The position numbers were made by a program, and so were the translations under genes. The notes beneath the pieces were generated by a model. The model made no database searches and was not told the DNA's origin. It worked only from the letters and a program-made list of their open reading frames with translations. Source: Paraspadella gotoi (lineage: Eukaryota; Chaetognatha). From it: a stretch of DNA of 64,000 bases. The stretch covers positions 22,941,486 through 23,005,485 of the forward strand of contig CM119267.1 in the NCBI GenBank assembly GCA_051294375.1, in the 5' to 3' direction. How positions within the stretch are numbered: position 1 is the stretch's first letter; each line of letters begins with the position of its first letter. This document shows, one piece after another, positions 11,689-25,496 of this stretch.

Positions 11689-14600
11689 GCTCCAACGGCG
11701 CCGTCTCCCTCCGACTCCACCCACGCACCGACGCCGCTTTTCCCGGCGTCTTTTCCGTTTCCGGCGCAGGCGTCGTCTCCGTCCGGCGTCCGACTTCCGG
11801 CGGCTTCGATCGAGAGGCGCGCGCGTCCTATTCGATCGTCGTCGTCGCCGAGGACGGAGGGTCGCCGAGAAGATCGTCCACGTGCGTCGTGGAGGTTGAG
11901 ATCGCCGACGAGAACGGTGAGTTTTATATTTCTTCTTAAATGTATTCAAAACAGTTTAATGAAATCTTTATAAATTAACCTAAATTTTCTTTTCATTTTT
12001 AATCTAATTTGCATGACGCAGTAGAGAAAATATATTATAAGTTTTATAAAATTAAAGATTTTTTTTTAATGAATGGAGATAATTACACCTTTTAGGAATT
12101 GATTAAGTCGTGTACTTAATGTTAAGCTTTAATACTTTAACTTGCATATTTTTTTCAGACTTTACATTATTTTTTTTAACTTGCATAATTTTTCAACTTG
12201 ATAATTTTTCAACTTGCATAATTTTTTCAACTTGCATAATTTTTTTCAACTTGCATAATTATTTAAACTTGTATAATTTTTTTATCTTGCATAAATTTTT
12301 TCAACTTGCAATATTTTTTAAACTTGCTATAATTTTTTTACTTGCCATAATTTTTTCAACTTGCATAATTTTTTCAACTTGCCAGCATTTTTTTGAATTT
12401 TTAACTATCTAGTTATCAAGTTCCATTAGTGAGGCAGTGAGGAAGTTGAAATGTGTATCCATTTTATTTGTTTTATATCTATTCAATATTTTTTGTTTGA
12501 ATTTCCATTTAATTATGATTTACTGCAATATGCAAATTAGATTATAGTACTTTTTCATTAATTTTCTTTGATAGTAAAGTCTGGCGAGATCACTATACTT
12601 TTAAGATTTTTTTTATCATTATTTCGATTCGTTTATTTCTGTCTCGTTTGTCTGTTTTTACTGTAAATACAATTTTTTTCTGATACGAAGTTATAATTAA
12701 TACTTACTAGAGGTTAAACATTTTCTAAATAATTCCATCTCCCATCCAGACAACGCGCCTACTTTTCACCCTTCCGTCTACCACTCCTCCGTCGACGCCG
12801 CCACAGCCACGCCCACCACCGACGTCATCGCCGTCGTCGCCGCCGATCCCGACGCCGGCCTCAACGGCGTTGTTCGCTATAAGATGGAATCGGGTCACGA
12901 CGGCGTTTTCGTGATCGACGAACGAACCGGCGTCGTTAGACTCGGACGCCGGTTAGACCAAAATGACGCCGGGACTAAAAAGATATTCGAGCTGAGGATC
13001 TCGGCCACGGACGGCGCCGGAAGAAAGTCGGAAAACGACGCCGTGGTCCACGTGAGGGTAAGGAGGGATTTGGGTGAGGTTGTTGGGTAAGGCTTGCTCA
13101 AGATCGAAGGGAGCTTATCTTCTCTTTATCTTTACTTAATCTTTACTTACCTCCAGATCCTCACTAAGAAGTCGACCTCACCCTCGACGCCTCTCTTCGC
13201 CAGCCAGGCGTTCGTCTTTCAAATTCGCGAAGACTCTGACGCGGAACTGCTCTTCAAGAGTCGACGCGTCGGAAAGGTTAGATCACAGATTGAGTGTCAT
13301 TACGATTCCGCTGAAAAAATTTTATGAGTTAATAATCATTTTTACAATGTTCACTCTGAATTATCTACTTTTTTTTTCAAAATCTGTGGTAAAAACGCAC
13401 TACTTCGTTTAAGAAAATTTTTATAAATGTGCAATATAAGATTAAAATGTTTAATCCTTACAGGTTGAGCTCCTGCCCGATAAATCGACGGCCAACTTGA
13501 GATTCGCGATCGTGAAGGGAGATTCGACGGGCCGCTTGGCGATCAACGGCGACGGTGAGATCTTCACGGCGAAATCACTGGACAGAGAGGAGACCGAGGT
13601 GAGATCAAACTGCGGATGTGAAAAAGTGAACGTGTGATAAAAACTGAATTTTCTTCTGCGATATTCCTGTAATCGTCGGACGTGACCGATTCGTCGTTTT
13701 TAAATTTAGAAATTTTTAAATTGTGGCGAGAATTTTTGATCTGATAAGGTCGCGTGTTGTAGTTGCCACAATATACATTATACAAATACACGCTTATATT
13801 TAGTTTGTTAATTAAATTGTCGGAAGTAAAGCATTCGCTCTAAATTTATTTAAAGTTTTAAACAATCTTTGACGCAGCTTTACTCGTTGACCGTCGCCGC
13901 TTGGGGCGCCACCGTCGCCGACGACGACGATTACGACGAAACTCACGTCCGCATCGTCGTTCTCGACGTCAACGATCATCGACCGGCGTGGAACGACGCC
14001 GTCCACATCGCCGGCGTCGTCGTCGACGTCGACGAGAACGCCGCGCCACACACGCCCATTTTCGACGCCGCGGCGTCGGACCCTGACGCGGGCGTCAACG
14101 GACGGATTCGCTACCGGCTTGAAAATGACGCCGGCGGGTTGGTCGAGATCGATTCCGTATCCGGCGTCGTTAAGATCAAAACGGCGCCGACCGGCGTCAT
14201 CGGCGCCATCCCCGGCGCTCTTCTCGACGTACGCGTTGTGGCGACGGACGGAGGGACGCCGGCGCTAGAGGCGCGGCTCGATCTCCAACTCCTCGTCAAC
14301 GACGTCAACGATCACGCTCCGATTTTTGAGAATCGAACACATGACGTTTATTTGGAGGAAGACGAGGAAGTCAACGGACGGTTCCATTGTTTGAAGGCGA
14401 CGGACGAGGATGTGGGAATCAATGGGGAGGTGAGTTGGGGGCTTTGTTGTCTCTGGTGGAGATGAGATCATGGGTGAGTCGGTGAATGAAGGAGATGTTG
14501 GATGCTGGATTGTTTAAGAATTGGGATCTTAGATAAGAACATTATTTAAACATTATTTAAATTAGGCAATTAATCCTAACGCAGAGCTGCTAATATTTGA

Positions 14601-16208
14601 GATCCCGAACGCACTACTTTTTTCCCCCCGAATTATGTCTTTGATTAATAAGCATTAAAGAAACAAACTAAGAATACATTGTAAAATTGTTAATACTGCA
14701 TTGTATCATATATCTGCCTCGCATAATATTTTTTATTGAACTATCTCCTCTCCCCCCGAAGATCTCCTACCGACTCTCCTCCGCCGGCAACGAAGACGCC
14801 GCCTTCGCCATCTTCCCCGACGGATGCCTCTACGTGGCGCGCCGCTTGGACTTCGAGCGGCGCCGCGAGTTTCGTCTCGGCGTCGTCGCCGAAGACCGCG
14901 CCGTCGATCCGGCGTTGCGGCGTCGCGGTGAGGCCGAGGTCAGGGTTCATCTGATCGACGTCAACGATAACGATCCCGTCTTTGCCAAAAAGGTAAGTTT
15001 TGGTTAGTTAGTCCTTTGTTTTGGTTTCCTTTGTTTTGTTTTGGCTTTTATTTTGTTTAATTCGTTTTGGTTTATATCTTTTTTATTTTTTATTTATTAG
15101 TTTGAATTTGTTTTATGTTTTTACGTCTTTTGAGTTTTTTGTTGTTTTTTGTTGTTTTTTGTTGTTTTTTGTTTGTTTGTTTGTTCTTTTTATTTACTTG
15201 TTTTTTATCGCTTATATTTAAAAAATAACTAACTAATTAAAACTAAATTGGTTATTTTCCCCCTTCCCCCCTCCCCTAAAATCCCCCCTCTCTCTCCCCC
15301 CTCAGATCTTCGCCCTCTCCGTCCCCGAGAACTCTCCACCCAACTCCCTCGTCGGTCGCCTCGAAGCCTCCGACGCGGACTCCGGCCTCAACGGCCTCCT
15401 CGCCTTCTCCGCGACCGACGCCCGACAAGTCGACGTCGTCGTCGACGCCCACAGCGGCGAAGTTCGGACGGCGAGGATGTTCGATCGAGAGGCGATCGTC
15501 CGGGAGATTCGCGGAGATGTTCTGGAGATCGGGGTCAGGGTGGAAGACAAGGGGTCGTCGAGGAGGAGCGGAGAGGCGAAGTTGAGGTGAGGGGGTTGGA
15601 GGAAAGGAAATGAAAAGAAAAGGAAAGGAAAAAAAAGAAAAGAAGAAAGTAAAGTAAAGTAAAGTAAAGTAAAGTAAGTAAAGTAAAGTAAAGTAAAGTA
15701 AAGTAAAGTAAAGTAAAGTAAAGGAAAGGAAAGGAAAGGAAAGGAAAGGAAGGAGAAGAGAAGAGAAGAGAAGAAGAGAAGAGAAGAGAAGAGAAAGAAG
15801 AGAAGAGAAGAGAGAAGAGAAGAGAAGAGAAGAGAAGAAGAAAAGAAAAGACCCCATAAAAAGGAAGTGAAAAGGTCACAAATTAAGACGATCGAGTTTA
15901 GATTAGTTGAAGCACATACTGCGTAGAGCAATATTAACTGATTTCTTGAGATTTCTCTTTGATTGTAAATGATTAGTACGTAAAAAGTCAAACGTTTCAA
16001 TCTCCACCGATTCTTCCCTCTCTCACACCAAAACACCTACCCCACACACAGATTGAAGATCACGGACCGCAACGACCACGCCCCCGTCTTCAAACGCGCC
16101 TCTTATTCCGCGCGCGTCTCCGAATCGGCCGAGGTCGGAGCCAAGGTCGTCGTCGTCGGCGCGGTTGATGAGGATTTGACGGGAGGAACGCTTTTGTGAG
16201 GTAAGGGA

Positions 16209-16280
<72 letters not shown>

Positions 16281-16808
16281 AAGAGGGAGAGAAAGAGAGA
16301 GAGAAAGCTATCTTGCCCCAAACTTTAGAGAGGCTTTGGTGGTATAACTACTTATTTTTGACTAATTCTTTGCCTTTGAATGACAAGTTATTGACAAGTT
16401 ATTGACAAGTTATTGACAAGTTATTGACAAGTTATTGACAAGTTATTGACAAGCGCGACACAGCCCTATTTTTTAACAGTATATTTATTATATTATTATT
16501 GACCAAAACCTCCCCGCTCCCTCCTTTTTCCAAAACAACACAGATACTTCATCTCCGACGGGAACCACCTCGACCTCTTCTCCGTCGATCCTTCCGTCGG
16601 CGTGATCCGCGTCGACGGGCGACTCGACCGCGAGACGGTTCCCCGCTTCTCGCTCACCGTCACCGCAGAGGATCTGGGCGTGCCTCCGCTGGCGGCCAAC
16701 GTCTCCGTCGACGTGATCGTCGACGACGAGAACGATAACTACCCGACCTTCGACGATCCGCTGCCGAGGACGGTGGAGGTGTCGGAGGAGGCGGAGGTGA
16801 GGGGGAGG

Positions 16809-16857
<49 letters not shown>

Positions 16858-18252
16858 TCATTTTTGCCTCTTGTCTCTTGTCTTGTAACTCGTTTTTGTA
16901 AATAATTCTTGACCATTTTTTTTTTTAATAATAAGTAATTTCTTTAATTAACTTCCTTAACTTACACGTTTACTACTATTTGTCTATTAGTTCTTTATGA
17001 AACCCTCGCTTATCGCTCGCAGTGACCTCAATCTTAAATTAACGGACGAATCTAAGATTTTAATTTCATTTGCATATTGCGGTTATCGTTATCTTTAACA
17101 ATTTGCTGTAAAATTTTTATATTTATAGCGTATGTCTTAGTTTTTAAGATTTAATAACTATAAAACCTCATCATGAAAGTTAGATAAAGGGCGAAAATAA
17201 CCAATTTTTTATGATGCTTTTAATTACTTAAGAAGGGTAATTGTTCTTAATTTGTGGTATTTGTTATTACTAATATTTTAAAAATGGAATCTTTCACGTC
17301 AAATTCGTTCCGCTTCTGGAGTTGAATTATTGATTTATTGTCATTGACACTGTCTTGTTTTAATAAAAAAAAAAAAATTTTAAATTAACAATATAAAGAA
17401 GTAACAAGTAATATATAATCTACAACCTGAGTCCCACTCCTATATTAAGTCATTTTATTGTGTCATTGTCGTCGTCATCGTTTTTTTAATTAAAAAGAAA
17501 TGCAAACAAACATAAGGGGAAAAGAAAAATAACTTTCCCTTTTCTGAGAAATAGAAATCGTTTCTAAAATATCTTTAAAATATATTGAATGCGTTTCCGG
17601 TAGAAAACTGAGAACGAGAGAAAGAAATAAAGACGGAGCGAGAGGAAAAAAAGGCTGGTCCACTTTCCACTTTATTATTATTATCTTCTCTGTCTTACGA
17701 TTAAGATCATTCGAAAAAAAAAAGATTTTTCTCGCAGATCGGATTTTGATAACAAGATGTTCATTTGTCGTAATTTCCTTTCCCCCTCCCAAGGTCCACT
17801 CCTACATCACGTCCGCCCACGCCACGGACCACGACGCCGGCGTCAACGGCGCCGTCACCTACGCCATCGTGGGTGGCAACGCCGGCGACGCCTTCCGCAT
17901 CGACGCCCGCACTTCCGCCATCTACTTGAACGCGCCGCTCGACTACGAGACGCTTCGCCTCGATCGCAAGACCTTTCGGCTCAACGTGTCGGCCACGGAC
18001 GGAGGGGCGCCCGCCAAGTCGGCCTTCATCGTCGTGCCCGTCGCCGTGACCGACGCAAACGACAACGCGCCCGTTTTCGAGGCGGGCGAGTTGATCGGGC
18101 GAGTGGTGGAGAACGAAGCGGGCGGTGGAGAGGTGAGGAAAGGAGGGGGGCGTGGAACAAGTGGTTAAATTTAAGGAAATATTTTGTTAATTTTGACTAA
18201 ACATCTCTAGACAGGGAAATTTTCCCTCTTGCATTCCTCTCTGTCAATTTGT

Positions 18253-18320
<68 letters not shown>

Positions 18321-18329
18321 TCTCTCTCC

Positions 18330-18396
<67 letters not shown>

Positions 18397-21300
18397 CTCA
18401 ACTCAACCTCCTCTTCCCTTATCCTCCCCAAGATTCTCCGCGTCCGCGCGACCGACCCGGACTCCGGCGACCGCGGCCGCGTCGTCTTCTCCCTCCTTCA
18501 ACAAACTCCCCCTGGCGAGGAGTTCGGCGTCGACGCCTCCACCGGGGCGATCCTACTCAAGTCGCCCGTCGACCGGGAGAAGGCGGACGTGTATCGGCTG
18601 CGGATCAGGGCGTCGGACTCGGCGGAGCGAGAGGCTGAGAGAAGAACGGCGGAGGAGACGGTGGTCGTAGAGGTGAGGTCGGCGGCTGCGGGGTGGGGTT
18701 GGGTTGTCTTGGTCAAGACAAGGGAAAAACAATCACCACTAAAGTTTGATTTATTATATATTTTCAAGCGTGGTAATTGTGTATATTGTATAGTGTATGA
18801 TATTTCTTGAATATTTCTTTTTGCGTGATGAAAATAACGTTAGAATACTTAGTTTGAACTAAAACGCGGTATTTCATTTCGATTTCATTTCATTTCATTT
18901 CCAAGCCTTTTGCTAAAAGTTTTAGGCTCAATAGAACAGTGAAGAAATTTTAACACAACTTTCATCAGCGTCGGTATTAAAAAAGTTTTATTTTGATAGA
19001 TTTAAGTACTTCCTTTTAATATAAGACTTTTAGATTTAAATCGTATTTTTTTAAGTAGAGGAATTTTTTTTTTTAACGACTCTTATGAAATAAGAGCTTT
19101 CCAAATTAGCGAAGAACAACAGCAACATGCAAATTGATTTATAGTTTACGGTACAGGTTGACATAATGTGTCCAAAATCATCGGCATGATTGCTCATTTA
19201 TTAAACTAATGGATATTGGATAAGTTTTACATAGTTTGTACCAATTTGATAACCAACGTGAGAACATATATAATTATATATTGATTGTTATCGAATAGTA
19301 CATTCTTCTTAATCCGATCGAACAATCCCATTCTTCTTAGGTCATGGACGTCAACGACAACCCGCCCGTCTTCGTCACGCCGTCGGCCGTGCCCGTCCAC
19401 GAAAACGCCCGACGCGGTCACCGAGTCGTCGCCGTGTCGGCAACCGACGCCGACGCCGTCGGCCCAAACTCCACGACGACCTTCTCCATCGTGTCGGGCG
19501 GCGCGGGTTACTTCTTGCTCGACGCGCGGACGGGAGAGTTGACGCTGGACAGGTGAGGGAAAGGGGGTCGGACGAAGCTAAACTATGATTGTTAAGAATA
19601 TAATGATATCAAGGTTGAATTGTACTTATTTATGTATTAATTAAAAATATATATTTATGAATATTTAGAATTGAAAACTTTTATATCTTTTCCGCAGGGA
19701 TTTCTCCGGCGTCCGCAGAACTTTCGATCTCGTCCTCCAAGCGACGGACGGTTGCGGCGCTTCTAGAGACTGTCGCCTCAAGGTACGGTTGTCATGGCAA
19801 CGGAACCGGCAAAAAAAACAAACTTGCAATATCGTTAAGAATATTTTTAAGATGATGAGGAATAAGAATGATGATGTTAAGAATAGATATCTAACAAAGC
19901 ATTTAAACCCCAAAAAAATGTGAAAAAGACATAGTTAAAATATTTAACTATACGGTCAATTAAACTTGCAGCGAATTGGAGTGATTGAAAATGTTTTCTA
20001 AACGTTTGTAAATTATTTTCAGGAGACCTTCAAGATGATCGTCTTCCCCGAGAGCTCCTACTCCCGCGGCCTTCAATTCGGCGACGCAATCTACGAGGGA
20101 CAAGTGGCGGAGAATCAACCGGGCGACACGCTGGTGGCGGCGGTCAGGGCGGATTATAACGATGGAAGGTGAGAGAAAGAAGAAAGGAGAAATGAGAATA
20201 AAACGGTTATCAGAAACGGGTAAGTTGACCGGCGGACGAACTACTACAACGACGGAAGGACAGTAAAAGAATAAGGGAGTCGTGTGTTAAAGGTATATTC
20301 GAATGATCAAATAAACAAAATACAAAATGAGTCTCGATCATTTAAAATAGCTTCCCGTGATATGTGTCAAACGGAAAATCTACCTTCCAAAGTGACCACC
20401 GTTCCAAATACCTTATGAACCACGCCCTTAGTTCATTTCTTAATTTTTAAATGGAAACGAAAGATGCTTTCAGACCGATAGATCATATTAAATAATCATC
20501 CCTTACAATAGTAAGTTTTATTATGTTCGTTCAATAAACGTTTATATGATATAAACTTCTTCCCCCCCAATCAGATCTTCCAAAGACGTCCGCTACTTTC
20601 TCTCCCACGTTTTCGACGCCGAAGATCGAGCGGCGCCGGCGTTGTTCAAGATCGACGCAGCTAGAGGGATCGTCACGACGCGGCGCCCGCTGGATCGAGA
20701 GGGGGGCGGCGCCAAGTATTCCGTCGACGTCCACGCCGTGGATCTCGCTTCGGGTCCGATTCCGATCTCAGTGAAGACAACGATGATCGTCTACGTGCTG
20801 GACAGGTTGGTGCTTTTCTTTATGACTATGTCTGTCTGTCTGTCTGTCTGTCTATTCTTTTACATTACATATATCTATACGAATCTTTCTGTTTATCCAT
20901 CCATCCATCAATCCATCCCTAGAAACGACGAGCCCCCAGTCTTCGCCCAGAGCCTCTACTCTGCCCGCGCGCGCGAGGACATCCAACCTGGTCGCATCGT
21001 GGCGTCGGTGCGCGCCGCCGACGCCGACGAGACCGGCGCCGTCGTCTACCGCCTCGACGAACCCGGCGTCGCCGAACCTCACTTCGCCGTCGACCGCGCT
21101 ACGGGTGAGTTTTTAACCTTAACAACAACTGGCATGTTCATTGTTCAATGTTCATTGTTTATTGTCAATTTTTAATTTTTAAATGTTTCAACTTCTCAGG
21201 CGTGGTCCGCGCCGTCCGTCCCCTGGACTACGAGTCGGCGCGCGAGCACGTCGTGGTCGTCACGGCAACGGACGGCGTCAACAAAGAGGCGACGGCGACG

Positions 21301-24300
21301 CTGGCGATCGCGGTGGAGGACGCCAACGACAACGCCCCCGCGTGGGAGGCGTCGGTAAGGAAGAAGAAGGGGAGATGGCAAGAATCAAGGAATATGATGA
21401 TATTTGAGGCAGCGCCGCAGTGTCCTCATTTTTAATACTGCAACCCTGGAAGCGGTTTAATTTTAAAATCGATGGGGAGGAAGCCTTACCACCCTAATTC
21501 TCCAGACAATTTTGCCTAATTAGCGTTAAGTCAAATTTCAAAGCCTTGTGAAATTCGTATAACAAACATAATTAATTAAATAAGGTAGAGCTTTGGGTGG
21601 ACAAATTGGGTGGTCTTAGGTTTTAAGACTTTAACTTTACTCTCATCCCTATTCTCCTCCCCCCCCCACCCGTCACCACGCCCCCCCCTCGACCGCCAAT
21701 CCAGGTTTACTCCTTTCGACGTCTCCGAAGACTCTTTGCCCGGCGCCATCGTCGGCCGCGTCCACGCCCGAGACGCAGACGCCGGAAACGGAAACGGACG
21801 CGTCTCCTACATCATGAACTCCGTCTGGGAAAAGTACACCTTCTCCGTCGACGCCCACGCGGGGACCGTCAAGCTCGTCAAGCCGCTCGACCACGAGAGG
21901 GTCCAACATTACATCGTCGAAATCTTGGCGCTGGACGACGGACAACCCACGCAGGTTCGTCCACGTTTTATAATCTAATTTGCATATTGCAGTGTTGGAT
22001 TTTGACGGATTCTAAATGAGCAATGGTGGTAATCATAGCCTCTATGAACATTTTATTTTTAATTGTTTTTTCACTGAATATTTTGGATGTATTCACATCA
22101 AGAGAGCACTTCTTATATTTTGTCTTTTAATTATTTAAAAAAGCGCGATTAACATAGTGGCGGATATTATTAATTCATGTATTTCCATGGATTTCTTCAC
22201 TGCTATGTAAAATTCTATCTTGTAACCCTATTTACCGATATTGTTACTAAGTCTTGCTATTGTTGCTTTTAATATTATTTATACGGTTGATTAAGTTAAT
22301 TAAAAAGGCTGAACTTAATTCGTTCGGAAATAAGCAAAGAAATCTTAACTTTTTTTATCATAAGTGGAAATGTTCCGTACTCTTTAAAAAATCCTTTTTC
22401 AAACAAATAAACAAACAAACAAACGACCAATCAGAGAGCTTGATTCCATTTCGGTGATTTCTTCCCGAGTCTTTGATCCGGTTCCGGTTCTGTATCTCTT
22501 GTAACGAGAGTACTATGTATAAATATAAAATATTATTTAAAATCGTCATTTCTAGGTGACGTCGGTGACGGTCTACATCAACGTCGTCGACGTCAACGAC
22601 AACGCCCCCGTCTTCGATCGTGACGTCTACGAAGTCGTCGTCGATGAGGACGACGACGACGACGACGACGAAGAGGCGATCTTGGTCGTTCGCGCGACGG
22701 ACGCCGACTCTGGAGACAACGGGAGGCTGCGCTACAGCATCTCCGCGGGAAACCTGGATGGGGTCTTCAGGTAAGGATAAGGTCGAGGAGGCGGTTGACG
22801 GGTGGCGCGAAGATGTCGACTGGACTCATTGGGATATTCATTTCGACGAAGTGGTAGTTGTATTGTATAGTAGTTTTTCTCATTCATTATTTCATTCATT
22901 CATTCATTCATTCATTCATTGTTTGATTGATTGATTGATGTATTGATTGATTGATTCATTGATCGATTCCCTCTCCCTTCTCAGAATCGACTCCTCAACC
23001 GGCGCCATCTTCTCCTCCGGCGCCCTCGATCGAGAGCGCCGCGACATCTATTCCCTCGCCATCTCCGCCACGGACGACGCCGCCGACGCCGATCTCCGTC
23101 TCTCGGCGTCGACGCGCGTCGCCGTCCTTCTCCGCGACGTCAACGACCACGCCCCTCGATTTCCGGCGCCGCTGCCGACGGCCTCGGTACCGGAAAACGT
23201 CCACACCGGCACCCTGGCGGCGCGGATGACCGCCGTGGATCCGGATCTCGGCGCCAACGGTCACGTGACCTACGAGCTGCTGCCGGGACCGGACGGCGTC
23301 GTTCCCGGCGCCTTCGTCGTCCACCCGACGTCCGGCGAGATTCGCGTCAACGCCGGACTCGACGCCGAACGACGCCGCGTCTACGAGTTGACGCTGCGCG
23401 CCGCCGACGCAGGGACGCCGCCTTTGAGCGCCGTCGCCAATCTGACGATCCGCGTGGAGGACGTCAACGACAACGCCCCCGTCTTCGAGCGGACGAAATA
23501 CTCGAAGACGTTGCCGGAGAACGTGCCGGTGGGGCACGCGGTGTTGGAGGTGTCGGCGAGGGACGTGGACGAGGGATTCAACGGACTCGTGCGATACTTT
23601 ATTGTCGGCGGAGAGGGGAGACAAGTAAGAGGGAGAGGAGATGGACGGACAGAGAGCGACATAATGATAGTTAGAAAGATAGATAGATTGATAGACTCAT
23701 TCTCAGACCCTTTACCCACCGGTGATTCGCGAGATTTTCACGCCAACGTTTACGGACAGACACTGTCGCACAGACTGCCAGTGAGAAAAATAGAGACTTA
23801 CAGACAGACAGACGAACGAACGGACTGATTGACGCCATTTCAATCCTTTTCTCTCTCGTCCTTCGCCTTCCCCCCCCCAAAACCACCCCCCTCTCTCCTC
23901 ACTAAAGGACTTTTCCGTGGACCGCGACTCCGGCTCCCTTCGAGTGGCTCGTCCGCTCGACTTCGAATCGCGAGCCGCTATTCGCTCGTCGTCCGCGGCG
24001 TCGACTCGGCCGCCACTGCGCCGCTCTCCGCCGAAGTCGTCGTTGATATCGTCGTCACCGACGTCGACGACGCCGCGCCCGTCTTTGCCCACGCCCCCTA
24101 CCGCGCCCGCGTGGCGGAAAACGCGCCGATCGATCGTCTTCCGGCGCCGGTTTTGAAGCTCAACGCCGTCGATCCGGATTCAGAGAGGGTGACTTACTCT
24201 CTCAAGGCCAGCGACGCCGACGACAGCTTCCAAATCGACCCGTCCACCGGCGTCGTCTCTCTCCGACGCCCTCTGGACTTTGAGCGGCGTTCTCGTTACA

Positions 24301-25419
24301 CGCTGACGGCGACGGCGACCGATTCCGGTCAACCGGCGCGGTCGGCGTCGGCCATCGTCGAAATCCTCGTCGACGACGTCAACGACAACGCGCCGGAATT
24401 TCTCGACGACTTTCACGAAGGCGCCGTGGCGGAGAACGCGGCACCAGGCGGCGTAGTCGTCAAGATGGCCGCCGAGGACGCCGACGCCGGGAATAACGGG
24501 GAGGTGCGATTCCGACTCAACAACTTCGTCGAGGAGTTCGAGATCGACGCCGTCGATGGGGTCGTCAGAACGAAGGTGAAAAGATTAACTGTCAAAATAT
24601 ATTGTAAAATATATAAGTTAATTTAAAATTAACAATATGGAAATGAGATTAGTAAGTGAGTGGATTTTTCTAGAACCTAATTATTTGTTTTTCAAATTTT
24701 TTTTATCCTCATTTTTTGTTTTTGTTATGATTTTTATCCACGACTAAAAGATTATTCATAAACTATAAAAATAAAGTTTTGGAATGACCTTGCCAGGATT
24801 CGAACCTGGAATCTTCTGATCCGTAGTCAGACGCGTTATCCATTGCGCCACAAGGCCCCTTCCTTCGCTTTGTCCAATCTATATACTCTTAAACGTAATC
24901 TGAAATATAAAAGGCCGAAAGAAAAAAGTTATTCGGCGTCCCATCTTATCACATCCAACATCTCTAAATATTATTGTGTACCGTTACTCTGAAATACAAT
25001 ATTGTTTAATGATGTTTTTGATGATGCTGTATAATTCCTCCCTCAATCAAATAAAAAATGCAGTTTATTTAAAAGTCTAGCAGCGGATGGTTTCGATCCA
25101 TCGACCTCTGGGTTATGGGCCCAGCACGCTCCCACTGCGCCACGCTGCTTTCTTTTTTCCGAATTGATAAGACAAATTAACTACATGTTTGATTTAAACA
25201 CAAAGCAAACGCGAGCGCGTAGAGCTGCACAACACTCCACGAATCATGCCTTGGTCGAATTTCCCAATAAAAACATCCAATGAAGCCTCGCGATCAAGTC
25301 GAACCAATAGCGAATGAAAGATGTGTGACAGATATCCAGTTTAAATCCAGTGCCTTAGAATTAACCTGATCCACTAAGGGATAATAAAGTAACATTCAGG
25401 ATCAAAGAGTGTGGATAGT

Positions 25420-25496
<77 letters not shown>

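Larger units (their letters stand above)
11689..21354 (+). other. Cadherin exons 1-17 lying in the right arm of the palindrome
   Basis: Seventeen exons encode roughly the first dozen visible cadherin repeats. Typical repeat junctions are seen: DENDNAP across exons 1/2, VNDHRP and VNDHAP in exon 5, VNDNDP in exon 6, RNDHAP in exon 8, ENDNYP in exon 9, ANDNAP in exon 10, VNDNPP in exon 12, RNDEPP across 15/16 and ANDNAP in exon 17. Inner-strand motifs of the kind LDRE/LDYE and ATDGG also recur. Exon 8 ends with a GTGAG donor immediately before an in-frame TGA, and the phase-2 join to exon 9 restores a normal repeat. The junctions at exons 2/3 and 13/14 are degenerate and lack DxND. Every one of these exons has a reverse-complement counterpart in 1-9912. 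Confidence 0.85.
10945..21364. repeat. Right arm of the ~10.5-kb inverted repeat
   Basis: This is the cleaner of the two arms: its exon frames are open and its splice sites intact. Homology to the left arm starts directly after the N gap and ends within a few bases of the exon-17 donor (GTCGGTAAGGAAGA matching window position 1), because the window begins there. Confidence 0.9.

Noticed and set aside
22995-23624. 209-codon minus-strand ORF opposite cadherin exon 20
   Set aside because: It is a shadow of the true plus-strand exon with two clear cadherin junction motifs.
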